From CAWAPD01 sp963783865 (GTDB lineage: Bacteria; Actinomycetota; Thermoleophilia; UBA2241): a DNA stretch of 64,000 nucleotides. The translations under genes and the position numbers were made by a program. This document shows, piece by piece, positions 26,711-35,299 of the stretch. The DNA lies in assembly GCA_963783865.1 (NCBI GenBank), contig CAWAPD010000001.1, positions 806,001 through 870,000 of the forward strand, given 5' to 3'. The notes below the pieces were generated by a model. That model saw only the letters and a list, made by a program, of their open reading frames with translations. It was not told the DNA's origin and did no database searches. How positions within the stretch are numbered: the stretch's first letter is position 1; each line of letters starts with the position of its first letter.

Positions 26711-27753
26711 TGGGCGCTTCGATCGACGTCGCGCTGCTCGCCTACGGCGGGCCAAGCTCCGTCGCCGAGGTCCCCGACTTCCTGCGCACCCTGGCGCGGA
26801 CCGAGCCCGACGAGGCCGCCGTGGCCGACGTCACGAAGCGCTACGAGGCGATCGGCGGCGGCTCGCCGCTGCCCGACATCACCCGGCGGCAAGCCGCCGC
26901 CCTGCAGGCCGCGCTGGTCGCCCAGCTCGGCGTCGCGACCCGCGTGCGCCCCGGGTTCCTCTACACGGCCCCGACGGTCGCCGACGCCCTGGAGGGTCTC
27001 GACCGCGAGAGCGTCGTGGCGCTGCCGATGTCCCCGTTCTCGTCGACCTACACGACCGCGACCTACCGACGCGCACTCGACGATGCCGGCGCCGCCGAGG
27101 TGCCGCTGGTCGACGGCTGGCACGCAGACCCGCGGTTCCTGGCGGCGGTCGGCGGCCGCATCGGCGAAGCGCTCGACGGCTGCGACCCGGCCGAGTTCGC
27201 GCTGCTGTTCACCGCCCACAGCTTGCCGCTCTCGGCGGTCGAGGGCGGCGACCCGTACGTCGACCAGCTGCACGAGACGGTCGCCCGCCTCATCGGTCAG
27301 GTGATGCCCGGCGACTGGCGGCTCGGGTTTCAGAGCAAGGGGCGGCGAGGCGGCGACTGGCTCGAGCCGGAGGCCGACGACGTCGCCGCCGAGCTCGCCG
27401 ACGCCGGCTGGAAGAAGCTGCTCGTGGTCCCGATCGGCTTCGTCGCCGACCACGTCGAAACGCTCTACGACCTCGACATCGTGCTCCGCGAGCGCATCGA
27501 GACGATGGGGATGAGCTACCGCCGCACGGCGTCGCTGAACGACTCGCCGCGCTTCATCGAGGCGCTGGCCGACATCGTCGTCGACTTCCTGGCTCGGCGG
27601 CCGGTGCCGGACTCGGTCGACCTCGGGTCGCTGCCGCACTTCCACGGGGAGGGCGGCGGGCTCGCCGGCGATGACGGTCGGGACGGCGGCGAGCCCGCCG
27701 CCCCCGGCTCCGGGTCGCCGCCCGGCTCCGACCCCGGGGCCCCGGAGCGCTGA
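26710..27753 (+). CDS. hemH: Ferrochelatase
   Basis: 347 residues. VALLAYGGPSSVAEVPDFL, GSPLPDITRRQA, LPMSPFSSTYTTATYRRAL, LLFTAHSLPLS with the metal-binding His, FQSKGRRGGDWLEP, and VPIGFVADHVETLYDLDI with the conserved Glu. It inserts Fe2+ into coproporphyrin III or protoporphyrin IX; in Actinomycetota the coproporphyrin route is usual. I see no four-Cys [2Fe-2S] site. The last 40 residues (from FHGEGGG) are Gly/Pro low complexity encoded by a 17-bp palindrome (27651-27703). Start and stop overlap hemE and hemY. Confidence 0.93.
   Translation: MGASIDVALLAYGGPSSVAEVPDFLRTLARTEPDEAAVADVTKRYEAIGGGSPLPDITRRQAAALQAALVAQLGVATRVRPGFLYTAPTVADALEGLDRESVVALPMSPFSSTYTTATYRRALDDAGAAEVPLVDGWHADPRFLAAVGGRIGEALDGCDPAEFALLFTAHSLPLSAVEGGDPYVDQLHETVARLIGQVMPGDWRLGFQSKGRRGGDWLEPEADDVAAELADAGWKKLLVVPIGFVADHVETLYDLDIVLRERIETMGMSYRRTASLNDSPRFIEALADIVVDFLARRPVPDSVDLGSLPHFHGEGGGLAGDDGRDGGEPAAPGSGSPPGSDPGAPER
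27651..27703. repeat. Palindrome inside hemH 3' coding region
   Basis: GGGCGGCGGGCTCGCCG (27651-27667) pairs perfectly with 27687-27703 across a 19-base loop. It encodes the Gly-rich tail of HemH in frame. Confidence 0.6.
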
Positions 27754-29309
27754 TGGCCGCGCGTCGCCCGCGCGTCGTGGTGGTGGGGGGCGGCATGGCC
27801 GGCCTCGGCGCCGCGCACGCGCTCCACGTGGCCACCGGCGAGGCCGACCAAGCCGCCCCCGGCGCGACCGACGTCCCCGCCTTCGACTGGATCCTCTACG
27901 AGCGGGCGGACTACCTCGGGGGCAAGGTCCGCACCGAGCGCCGCGACGGGTTCGTGATCGAGGGCGGTCCCGACTCGTTCATCGTCGAGAAGCCGTGGCC
28001 GATGGAGCTGGCCCGCACGGTCGGCGTCTACGACCGCCTGCTCGACAGCAACGAGGACGTGCGCAAGAGCTTCGTCTTCTCGCGCGGGCGCCTGCACGAG
28101 CTGCCCGAAGGGCTGATCCTGATGGTCCCCACCCGCATGGCGCCGTTCGCCTTCAGCAGCCTGATCAGCTGGCCCGGCAAGCTGCGCATGGGGATGGACC
28201 TGGTGCTGCCCCGGGGCTCCGCCGACAAGAGCGACGAGAGCCTCGGCGACTTCGTCCGCCGCCGCCTCGGCCGCGAGGCGCTGGCCAAGGTCGCCGAGCC
28301 GATCGTCGCCGGCATCCACGCCGGCGACCCCGAGCAGATGAGCGTGCGCGCGACCTTCCCGATGTTCATGGAGATGGAGCAGGAGCACCGCAGCCTGATC
28401 CTGGGGATGGTGGCGCGGCGGCGGGCGCGGGCGCGCCGGCAGGCGGCGGCGACCGCCGCGCCGAAGCGGCCCCGCTCCTATTTCCTCTCGTTCGAGACGG
28501 GTCTCGCCGACCTGAGCGACGCGGTCGTCGCGGCGCTGCCGGCGGAGTGCTTGCGCACCGGCGTCGGCGTCGAGTCGATCGCGGCCGATCCCAAGGGCGG
28601 CTACCGCCTGGAGCTGTCCGACGGCGGCGCCGACGTGTGCGACTGCGTGGTGCTGGCGGCGCCGGCGTTCGCCGCCGCCGCCTTGCTCCGCGGCGTCGCC
28701 CCGGCCGCCGCCGACGGCCTCGGCACGATCCCGTACGTGAGCACGGCCACCGTCTCGCTCGCCTTCCGGCAGGACCAGCTCCCGGGCGGGGCGGCGCCGC
28801 GCGGCTTCGGCTTCGTCGTGCCGCGCGCCGAGAAGCGCGGCATCATGGCCACCACCTACAGCTCGTCGAAGTTCCCCGGCCGCGCGCCGGACGGTCACGT
28901 GCTGGTGCGCAGCTTCGTCGGTCGCGCCGGCCGCGAGGAGCCGGCCGCCCTCCCCGACCGGGAACTCGTCGGCCTGGTCCGCAGCGAGCTGTTCAACATC
29001 CTCGAGATCCAGGCCGAGCCGCAGTTCACCAGCATCTTCCGCTGGCCGCAGGGCATGCCGCAGTATCGCGTCGGCCACCGCGGACTGGTCGACGGGATCG
29101 AAGCGGCGGTCGCCACGGCGCCCGGCGTGGAGATCGCCGGCGGCTACCTGCACGGCATCGGGATCGGCGACTGCATCCGCGAGGGCGCGGCCGCTTCGCA
29201 GCGCGCCCTCGCCCACCTCGCGCACGCGGCCGAGCCGCCGGTGCCCGTCCAGTCGGACGAGCTGCCGGCCGGCGACGGTCTCGGCGACGAGGGGCTCGCC
29301 GAGGGCTGA
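27753..29309 (+). CDS. hemY: HemY-type porphyrinogen oxidase
   Basis: 518 residues, FAD-dependent. VVVVGGGMAGLGAAHAL, DYLGGKVRTERRDGFVIEGGPDSF, AKVAEPIVAGIHAGDP and the C-terminal YLHGIGIGDCIREG are typical of HemY (CgoX or PPO). It oxidises coproporphyrinogen III or protoporphyrinogen IX using O2 as acceptor in studied members. Its place after hemE and hemH favours the coproporphyrin-dependent branch, but no HemQ/ChdC gene is visible. An O2-dependent enzyme is notable beside the anaerobic-type genes here. ATG overlaps the hemH stop. Confidence 0.92.
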   Translation: MAARRPRVVVVGGGMAGLGAAHALHVATGEADQAAPGATDVPAFDWILYERADYLGGKVRTERRDGFVIEGGPDSFIVEKPWPMELARTVGVYDRLLDSNEDVRKSFVFSRGRLHELPEGLILMVPTRMAPFAFSSLISWPGKLRMGMDLVLPRGSADKSDESLGDFVRRRLGREALAKVAEPIVAGIHAGDPEQMSVRATFPMFMEMEQEHRSLILGMVARRRARARRQAAATAAPKRPRSYFLSFETGLADLSDAVVAALPAECLRTGVGVESIAADPKGGYRLELSDGGADVCDCVVLAAPAFAAAALLRGVAPAAADGLGTIPYVSTATVSLAFRQDQLPGGAAPRGFGFVVPRAEKRGIMATTYSSSKFPGRAPDGHVLVRSFVGRAGREEPAALPDRELVGLVRSELFNILEIQAEPQFTSIFRWPQGMPQYRVGHRGLVDGIEAAVATAPGVEIAGGYLHGIGIGDCIREGAAASQRALAHLAHAAEPPVPVQSDELPAGDGLGDEGLAEG

Positions 29310-29316
29310 GCTGGCG

Positions 29317-30069
29317 CTACCGGACCAGAGCCTGGACCACCCCGCTCGACGAGTCACCGACCGCGATCCCGATGACGACCAGGAGGATGAGCAGGCCCCA
29401 GAGCGCCAGGCTGACCGCGCCTATCCAGATACCAGCGGTCGCCAGGCCGGTGGGAGCGCCTTTCTCCCGTCCTTCGCGCCGTCCCATGACGCTCAGCACG
29501 ATGCCGACGACCGACAGGATCACGGGGACGACGAACAGTCCCGCCAGCGAGCAGATGAAGCCGGCGACCGCGAGTCCCGGCGTGCCCGGACGCTGCGGCG
29601 CGTACGCCTGAGCTCCCCACGGTGACGAGTAGTCGGGCTGGGCGGGGTAGCCCGGAGGCGGCGGAGCAGGTGCGTAGCCCGGAGGCGGCGGAGGCGGCGC
29701 ATAGCCTGCGGCCGGAGGTGGCGGGCCGTAGCCGGGCGGCGGCGGGGCGTATCCCGGGGCGGGAGCCCAGCCCGGCTGGCCGCCGGGCGGGGGAGGAGCC
29801 TGGCCGGTGTCGATCGGCGCGAATGAGCCCGGCGGAGGAGGTAGAGGCCCAGAAGCGCCCGGCGGAGGAGGCAGAGGCCCCGGAGCGCCAGCCGGCGGGG
29901 GTGCCGCAGTCTCGGTCGCCGGGGGTGCGGGTGATGCCTCGGGTGGCGGAGGCACCGGCGATGCGTCGGCAGCCGGAGGAGGGGGCGGAGCGGCGGGTGT
30001 CTCGGGCGCCTGGTCGGCCGGCGGGCCGGGCGGCTCGGGAGGAGTCGGAGGTGTGATCTCGTCGTTCAC
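29317..30069 (-). CDS. Proline-rich DUF4190-like membrane protein
   Basis: 250 residues. About 160 N-terminal residues are Pro/Ala/Gly repeats (PPPPGYGPPPP, PPPPGYAPAPPPPGYP). The C-terminus has two membrane helices: GLAVAGFICSLAGLFVVPVI and WIGAVSLALWGLLILLVVIG, with GRREGREKG between, as in DUF4190. GTG 30069 has GAGGAGG 4 bases upstream. Such proteins are common in Actinomycetota and have no defined role. It is convergent with hemY. Confidence 0.75.
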   Translation of the reverse strand: MNDEITPPTPPEPPGPPADQAPETPAAPPPPPAADASPVPPPPEASPAPPATETAAPPPAGAPGPLPPPPGASGPLPPPPGSFAPIDTGQAPPPPGGQPGWAPAPGYAPPPPGYGPPPPAAGYAPPPPPPGYAPAPPPPGYPAQPDYSSPWGAQAYAPQRPGTPGLAVAGFICSLAGLFVVPVILSVVGIVLSVMGRREGREKGAPTGLATAGIWIGAVSLALWGLLILLVVIGIAVGDSSSGVVQALVR

Positions 30070-30227
30070 GGTGCCTCCTCTGCGCGGGTTTGGCCGAGTC
30101 TACAGGGATGGGGGTCGCGCGGGAACAGGCCGGAACGTGACGACGAAGCCCCTATGGCGTTGCCCGGAAGGGTTGCATACACTCGGCCGCGAAGAGTGGG
30201 TCAAGCAATCGGGGCAGAGGAGGACGC

Positions 30228-31040
30228 ATGGGCGTGGCAGGGTTGGTCGCCAGCGGCAGCAGCGCGGCTGGAGGCTTCTTCGGATTCATCTTGTTCGTGA
30301 TCTACATCGCGGTGATCGTGCTGGTCGTCGCCGGGTTCTGGAAGACCTTCCAGAAGGCCGGCAAGCCAGGCTGGGCGGCGATCATCCCGATCTACAACGT
30401 GATCGTGATGCTTGAGATCATCGATCGCCCGCTGTGGTGGATCGTGTTGTTCTTCATCCCGTTCGTGAACATCATCATGTGGCTGCTGGTCGCCCTCGAC
30501 ATGGCGAAGGTGTTCGGTCAGGGCACCGGCTTCGGCATCGGCCTCTGGCTGCTGCCGTTCATCTTCTATCCGATCCTCGGGTTCGGCAGCGCCAGGTACA
30601 AGGGCGCCGCGCCGGCCATGGCCGCGCCGATGGCCGCCGGCCCGGCCGCCAGCCCGGGCGGCGGCTACACGCCGTACGCTCCGCCGACCACGCCTCCGCC
30701 GTGGGCGACCCCGGCCGCACCCGCAGCACCGCCCGCGCCCGCGGCTCCGGCTCCCGCACCGGCAGCACCCGCACCCGCAGCACCCGCTCCGGCACCCGCA
30801 GCTCCGGCGCCCGCACCCGCGGCTCCGGCTCCGGCAGCACCCGCACCGGCGGCTCCGGCTCCCGCAGCACCCGCACCGGCGGCTCCGGCTCCGGCAGCGC
30901 CCGCGCCGGCGGCTCCGGCTCCCGCAGCACCCGCACCGGCAGCACCTGAGGCCCCGGCAGCTCCGGCTCCGGCTCCAGCTCCCGAGCCGCCGGCTCCGCC
31001 GGCGCCTCCCACGCCGCCGGCGCCCGGTCCGGACGCCTGA
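30228..31040 (+). CDS. DUF5684-like membrane protein with long Ala-Pro repeat tail
   Basis: 270 residues. The first 130 carry three to four membrane helices with FWKTFQKAGKPGWAAIIPIYN and ALDMAKVFGQGTGFGIGLWL, as in DUF5684-type proteins. From about residue 160 the chain is almost only Ala and Pro (PAPAAPAPAAP repeats), encoded by a GC-rich minisatellite. Such rods are expected to be extended and to span the cell wall. AGGAGG lies 4 bases before the ATG. No function is known. Confidence 0.75.
   Translation: MGVAGLVASGSSAAGGFFGFILFVIYIAVIVLVVAGFWKTFQKAGKPGWAAIIPIYNVIVMLEIIDRPLWWIVLFFIPFVNIIMWLLVALDMAKVFGQGTGFGIGLWLLPFIFYPILGFGSARYKGAAPAMAAPMAAGPAASPGGGYTPYAPPTTPPPWATPAAPAAPPAPAAPAPAPAAPAPAAPAPAPAAPAPAPAAPAPAAPAPAAPAPAAPAPAAPAPAAPAPAAPAPAAPAPAAPEAPAAPAPAPAPEPPAPPAPPTPPAPGPDA
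30719..30950 (+). repeat. Ala-Pro coding minisatellite
   Basis: Imperfect tandem units of 15-30 bases, such as GCACCGGCGGCTCCGGCTCC and variants, repeat through the DUF5684-like gene and stay in frame. Copy number may vary between strains, and assemblies can mis-size it. Confidence 0.75.
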
Positions 31041-31054
31041 GACAGACCAACGAC

Positions 31055-31097
31055 GAGGGGGCGGGGCGGGCGCCCGTGGCGCCCGCCCCGCCCCCTC
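31055..31097. terminator. 20-bp perfect palindrome between convergent genes
   Basis: GAGGGGGCGGGGCGGGCGCC pairs perfectly with its complement around the loop CGT. It lies between two convergent genes and should end both transcripts. The arms match those at 10991 and 2511 closely. Confidence 0.7.
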
Positions 31098-31110
31098 TCC
31101 ACGTTCAGCC

Positions 31111-31548
31111 TCAGTACTTGCCGATCGCCTTCATGATCCAGCGGTGCGGTGCGTGGCCGGTGAGTCCCGGCTTCACGTACATGACGGCGCACGTGCCCGA
31201 GCAGACCTCCATCCCCTTCTCCTCGGCCAGGGCCAGCGCCTCGGGCGTGTCGGTCTGCTGGTGGATCCACACGGCGGAGATGCCGGCGTCGGCGGCCTTG
31301 CCGACCCAGGCCGCCGTCTCGGCCTTGGGCAGCTCGAGGACGACCGCCTCGACCGCCCCGGGCAGCGAGGCGAGGTCGGCGTAGACGGCGTCGCCGCCGA
31401 CCTCGCCTCCCGCCGGGTCCACCGCGTAGACCGTCTTGCCCGTCTTCTTGAGTCCGTCGTAGGTGAGCTTGGGGAACCGTCTCGTGGCCGAGTCGCCAAC
31501 GACGGCGTAGCTCCCGTGGTCCCAGAACCGTTGTCTGTCGGATTGCAT
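31111..31548 (-). CDS. CoA-binding domain protein (YccU-like)
   Basis: 145 residues of the CoA_binding_2 Rossmann fold: SYAVVGDSATRRFPKLTYDGL, KTVYAVDPAGGEVGG, LASLPGAVEAVVLELPK, ISAVWIHQQTDTPEAL and EVCSGTCAVMYV. The family is related to the CoA-binding domain of succinyl-CoA synthetase; the role of stand-alone members is unclear. I prefer ATG 31548, with GGGAG 6 bases upstream; GTG 31563 is possible. Confidence 0.8.
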   Translation of the reverse strand: MQSDRQRFWDHGSYAVVGDSATRRFPKLTYDGLKKTGKTVYAVDPAGGEVGGDAVYADLASLPGAVEAVVLELPKAETAAWVGKAADAGISAVWIHQQTDTPEALALAEEKGMEVCSGTCAVMYVKPGLTGHAPHRWIMKAIGKY

Positions 31549-31662
31549 CCCTGACTCCCTCACATCGCTCCCATGCCCCGTGATTGTACGACGCCCGGGT
31601 GAGCAGACGATGAGCGAGCGTTCACGAAGGCAGGGTCGGCGGCTACGGGAGGTGCCGCGGGG

Positions 31663-32250
31663 TCAGGACCAGCTCTTCGGGACCAGCTTCTTCTGCCACC
31701 GGAGGCCGAGGCGCATGCGACGCCACACCTGGCCGGTGACCGACATGCGCAGGGCCTGCCACTGGCGGCCGGCGGCGACCCAGGTCTCGGAGGCCGGGCC
31801 CTGGCCGGTGAACCCCAGTCGCTCGTAGCAGCGGATGGCGGCGACGTTGAAGTCGAAGACGTTCAGGTCCACGCGCGCGATCGACAGGTCGTCGACGGCG
31901 AGGTCGAGCGCGGCTGCGACCATGGCCGTCCCCAGACCCGCACCGCGGCGCTCGGGCTCGCCGATGAGGACGCGCGCGAGGCCGGCCACGTGACGCTCAC
32001 GGTCGATGCCCGTGAGCTCGACGTGGCCGACGACCGCGCGCGTCCGCCGCTCGACGGCGCGGAAGACCAGGCGCGTGGGGGCGTCGCCGCGCGTCGGCTC
32101 CAGGTAGTCGTCGAACTGGGATGCCGTCAACGGCCACGTGAAGTATGGCCCGCCCCACTGGAGCAGGAAGTGCTGGGTGGGGATCCAGGCGATCAGGCGC
32201 GGCACGTCGGCCGCGGTGAAGGGCTCGAGCGCGATCGGGTTGTCGGCCAC
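31663..32250 (-). CDS. GNAT-family N-acetyltransferase
   Basis: 195 residues. The GNAT fold shows as FTAADVPRLIAWIP, VVGHVELTGIDRERHVAGLARVLIGEPERRGAGLGTAMVAAAL (acetyl-CoA loop RRGAGLGTA; quoted in parts) and NVAAIRCYERLGF. This is the RimJ/RimL-like branch acting on protein N-termini or small amines; the substrate is unknown. The GTG at 32250 lies just past the stop of the radical SAM gene, so the two may be co-transcribed. The C-terminal 30 residues are basic. Confidence 0.78.
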   Translation of the reverse strand: MADNPIALEPFTAADVPRLIAWIPTQHFLLQWGGPYFTWPLTASQFDDYLEPTRGDAPTRLVFRAVERRTRAVVGHVELTGIDRERHVAGLARVLIGEPERRGAGLGTAMVAAALDLAVDDLSIARVDLNVFDFNVAAIRCYERLGFTGQGPASETWVAAGRQWQALRMSVTGQVWRRMRLGLRWQKKLVPKSWS

Positions 32251-32254
32251 CGGC

Positions 32255-33160
32255 CTACTCAGCCGGGAGCCCGTAGACCTGGTCGGGCGCCAGGGCGGCG
32301 GGGAACCGCTCGCGCAGGCGCGAGCGCAGCTCGTAGCAGAGGTGGCACTCGTCGGCATACAGCTCGCGCCGGGGCCGCAGGCGCGTCGCGCGGGCGAGCT
32401 GATACGGGCCGCCGGCGAGCAGTTCGCGGACCACGGGGTGGTCCGCGGGCTCGTAGGCGGCCATCAGCTCGCCCAGCTCGCGCGCGAAGACGTTCCCGGC
32501 GCTGATCCCCTGGCAGAGCTGCAACTCGCCGTCGCAGCCGACGTGGGCGCGTTCGGGCGCGTCGAGGTCCTCGTAGGGGCAGGTGACGAGCGTGTCGGGC
32601 GGGCGGCTGAGGCGCTCGGGCGCGAGCGCCTCCGCCGCCCGCCCCCTGTACATGATCTCGCCGGGCTCGCCGCAGGCGACGCCGAGGTCGGCGACGCGTG
32701 CCGCGGCGCCGACCTCGAGCAGGCCCATTGGCAGCCCGAGCTCCTGCGCGGCGACGATCGCGTTGCGCAGGTGGTCCTCCTGTTCCAGGGCCTCGGTGAA
32801 GTAGGCGTACGACGAGAGCGAGAAGTCGCTGCAGCCGAGCTCGGCGAACGGCGCCAGCCAGACCTTCGCATCCTCGACCGACTCGGCGAAGTGGCAGTTG
32901 GTGACGACGCCGAACTCCAGCCCCCGCTCGCGCGCGCGGCGGGCGGCGGCGAGCACGATCGGATAGACCAGCGTGGGCTCGCCGCCCTCGAAGTACACCG
33001 TCTCGACGCCGGCCGCCGCCGCCTGGTCGATCACGTCGCGCAGCTGCGCCAGCGTCATCGTGCCTTCCTGCTGCGGGCTGCCCCAGACGAAGCAGTGGTC
33101 GCACTCGTAGGTGCAGCGGTACGTGGTCAGCAGGTGGATGCCCTCGAGTCGCATGGCCAT
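32255..33160 (-). CDS. Radical SAM protein with SPASM-like C-terminal Cys
   Basis: 301 residues. The cluster motif CTYECDHCFVWG (C-x3-C-x2-C) is near the N-terminus, followed by ETVYFEGGEPTLVYPI and FGVVTNCHFAES. Later Cys (LVTCPYEDL, VGCDGELQLCQG, ECHLCYELR) look like auxiliary Fe-S ligands as in SPASM or twitch domains, which suggests peptide or small-molecule modification. No precursor peptide was found next to it. The ATG at 33160 or 33154 may be used. Neighbours: a GNAT downstream and a divergent HEAT-repeat gene. Confidence 0.75.
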   Translation of the reverse strand: MAMRLEGIHLLTTYRCTYECDHCFVWGSPQQEGTMTLAQLRDVIDQAAAAGVETVYFEGGEPTLVYPIVLAAARRARERGLEFGVVTNCHFAESVEDAKVWLAPFAELGCSDFSLSSYAYFTEALEQEDHLRNAIVAAQELGLPMGLLEVGAAARVADLGVACGEPGEIMYRGRAAEALAPERLSRPPDTLVTCPYEDLDAPERAHVGCDGELQLCQGISAGNVFARELGELMAAYEPADHPVVRELLAGGPYQLARATRLRPRRELYADECHLCYELRSRLRERFPAALAPDQVYGLPAE

Positions 33161-33218
33161 GCCCCGATGATAGGCGGCGGTATACTCCGGGTCTATCCCC
33201 ATGGAGCAAAGGAGAGGC

Positions 33219-33764
33219 GTGCAGTTTCTTTTCTGGGGCCGGCCCAACGTCGAGAAGTTCGCCGAGAAGGGCGACATCGAGAACCTGTGCCACGCGGCCA
33301 AGTACAAGAAGGACCCCGAGGTGCGCGAGATCGCCCGCGCGGCGCTGCAGGCGCACCTCGACTGGCTGATCACCGAGCTCGGCTCGCGCAACCTGCGCAA
33401 GATCATCCTCTCGCGGGAGGCGATCAGCCTGATCGGCGAGCCCGCCGTGCCGCGCCTGGTCGACGTGCTGCACAAGGGCGACACGCACCGCCGTCAGGAC
33501 GTCGCCTACGCGCTGGGCGAAGTCGGCCTGCCGTCGTGCATCGAGCCGCTGGAGTGGGCGCTGGGCAATGCCGACGGTCTGCTGAGGGTGCTGGCGGTCA
33601 AGAGCCTGGCCAAGATCGACGACCCGCGCTGTATCGAGCTGATCGAGTCGGCCCTGCGCGACAGCGACGAGGGTGTCCGCTACCAGGCGAGCAAGGCGCT
33701 CAAGAGCTTGAGCAAGCTGCACGAGCGTAACCTGCGCAAGGCGGCGCGCGCGGCCGCCGGCTGA
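33219..33764 (+). CDS. HEAT-repeat protein
   Basis: 181 residues of alpha-helical repeats: VREIARAALQAHLDWLI, ISLIGEPAVPRLVDVL, QDVAYALGEVGLPSCIEPLEWAL, RVLAVKSLAKIDDPRCIELI and VRYQASKALKSL. These are HEAT/PBS-lyase-type repeats used for protein binding. I place the start at GTG 33219 because AAAGGAG lies 4 bases before it; ATG 33201 has no ribosome site. A TATACT sequence near 33181 may belong to this gene's promoter. Partner unknown. Confidence 0.78.
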   Translation: MQFLFWGRPNVEKFAEKGDIENLCHAAKYKKDPEVREIARAALQAHLDWLITELGSRNLRKIILSREAISLIGEPAVPRLVDVLHKGDTHRRQDVAYALGEVGLPSCIEPLEWALGNADGLLRVLAVKSLAKIDDPRCIELIESALRDSDEGVRYQASKALKSLSKLHERNLRKAARAAAG

Positions 33765-33861
33765 AGCCGGCGCGGTTCGCGCGCCGAGGCTCTCCGGCCA
33801 CACGCCGGGGCCATCTGATACGATTCGACCGTCCTCGCTCACCCGATCCGGGACGGTTCCC

Positions 33862-35232
33862 ATGAAGGACTACAGCTCCTACAGCCTCTGGCTCGACGGC
33901 ATGCCCGGCGAGCTCACCCCGCGGCCCGCTCTTCCCGGGCCTCTCGAAGCCGACGTCGCCGTCGTCGGCGCCGGGATGACCGGGCTCTGGACGGCGTACT
34001 ACTTGAAGAAGGCCGACCCGGCGCTGAACGTCGTGATGCTCGAGCGCGAGATCGCCGGCTTCGGCGCCTCGGGCCGCAACGGCGGCTGGTGCTCCAACTT
34101 CTTCGCCGCCTCGCACGACCGCATCGCCCGGCTGTACGGGCGCGACGCCGCCATCGCCCAGCAGCTGGCGATGAACGAGACGGTCGACGAGGTGGGGCGC
34201 GTCGTGGCCGAGGAGGGCATCGACGCGCGCTACCACAAGGGCGGCTGCTTCGTGGTGGCGGTCTCGCCGCCGCAGCTGGCCCGCGTGCGCGAGGGGGTCG
34301 AGGAGGAGCATTCGTGGGGCTTCGACCGGGTCAGGCTGCTGGGCGCCGGGGAGGCGGCGGGGCGCGTGCGCGTCGCCGGCCTCCTCGGCGCCTCGTACGA
34401 TCCCGACTGTGCCTCGTGTGATCCGGCCCGCCTCACGCGGGGCCTGGCCGAGGTGGTCGAGAAGCTGGGCGTGACGATCTACGAGCAGACGCCGGTCACC
34501 GACATCGGCCCCGGCGTCGCCGAGACGGCGTTCGGGGCCGTCAAGGCCAAGTCCGTCATCCGCACGACCGAGTCCTACACCGTCCAGCTCCCCGGCCACT
34601 CGCGGGACCTGGTGCCGATCTACTCGCTGATGATCGCCACCGAGCCGCTGCCGGCCAGCTTCTGGGACGAGGTCGGCTGGTCGGGGCACGAGACCTTCAC
34701 CGACGGCCGTCAGCTGATCATCTACGCGATGCGCACCGAGGACGACCGGATCGCCATCGGCGGCCGCGGCGCCCCGTACCACTTCAACTCGCAGATCAGC
34801 GACGAGTTCGATCGCGAGCCGCGCGTGTTCGGCCTGCTCCACACCACCCTGAAGAAGCTGTTCCCGTCGATCGGGGACGCGCGCATCACCCACCATTGGG
34901 GCGGTCCGGTGGGGGCGCCGCGCGACTGGTTCTCGTCGGTCCACTACAACTCGACGACAGGGCTCGGCTCGGCCGGGGGCTACGTCGGCGACGGGGTGTC
35001 GACGACGAACCTCGCCGGCCGCACGCTGGCCGACCTGGTGCGTGGCGTCGACAGCGACATCACGCGCCTGCCGTGGGTCGGCCACCGCTCGAAGCGCTGG
35101 GAACCAGAGCCGTTCCGCTGGATCGGCGTCAACCTGTCGCTCGCGATGATGGGCAGCGCCGACAACACCGAGGAGAAGACCGGCCGGTCGTCGAAGCGCG
35201 CCGAGCTGGTCAGCAAGCTGATCACGAGCTGA
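33862..35232 (+). CDS. FAD-dependent DAO-family oxidoreductase
   Basis: 456 residues. The dinucleotide motif is ADVAVVGAGMTGLWTAYYLKK, followed by GFGASGRNGGWCSNFF, typical of DAO-family amine oxidases such as PuuB and OrdL. Later come IYSLMIATEPLP, AIGGRGAPYHF, HHWGGPVGAPRDW and GGYVGDGVSTTNLAGRTL near the C-terminus. The substrate is probably an amine or amino acid. No aldehyde dehydrogenase or transporter is next to it. No clear ribosome site at ATG 33862. Confidence 0.82.
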   Translation: MKDYSSYSLWLDGMPGELTPRPALPGPLEADVAVVGAGMTGLWTAYYLKKADPALNVVMLEREIAGFGASGRNGGWCSNFFAASHDRIARLYGRDAAIAQQLAMNETVDEVGRVVAEEGIDARYHKGGCFVVAVSPPQLARVREGVEEEHSWGFDRVRLLGAGEAAGRVRVAGLLGASYDPDCASCDPARLTRGLAEVVEKLGVTIYEQTPVTDIGPGVAETAFGAVKAKSVIRTTESYTVQLPGHSRDLVPIYSLMIATEPLPASFWDEVGWSGHETFTDGRQLIIYAMRTEDDRIAIGGRGAPYHFNSQISDEFDREPRVFGLLHTTLKKLFPSIGDARITHHWGGPVGAPRDWFSSVHYNSTTGLGSAGGYVGDGVSTTNLAGRTLADLVRGVDSDITRLPWVGHRSKRWEPEPFRWIGVNLSLAMMGSADNTEEKTGRSSKRAELVSKLITS

Positions 35233-35243
35233 GGCGGCGGGAC

Positions 35244-35283
35244 GGGGGCGGGGCGGCGGCCTTGGGGCCGCCGGCCCGCCCCC
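35244..35283. terminator. GC-rich hairpin between convergent genes
   Basis: GGGGGCGGGGCGGCGGCC pairs with GGCCGCCGGCCCGCCCCC, with one bulge and the loop TTGG, just after the oxidoreductase stop and before the convergent stop at 35300. Confidence 0.6.
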
Positions 35284-35299
35284 ACGCACGTCGCGGTCT

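Noticed and set aside
30719..30950. Possible CRISPR-like array
   Set aside because: The units are short, without unique spacers of constant length, and are translated in frame as Ala-Pro.
30559..31270. Long reverse-strand open frames of Gly-Ala or Glu-Pro repeats
   Set aside because: They are shadows of the Ala-Pro minisatellite in the DUF5684-like gene; composition is forced by the repeat and no start signal exists.
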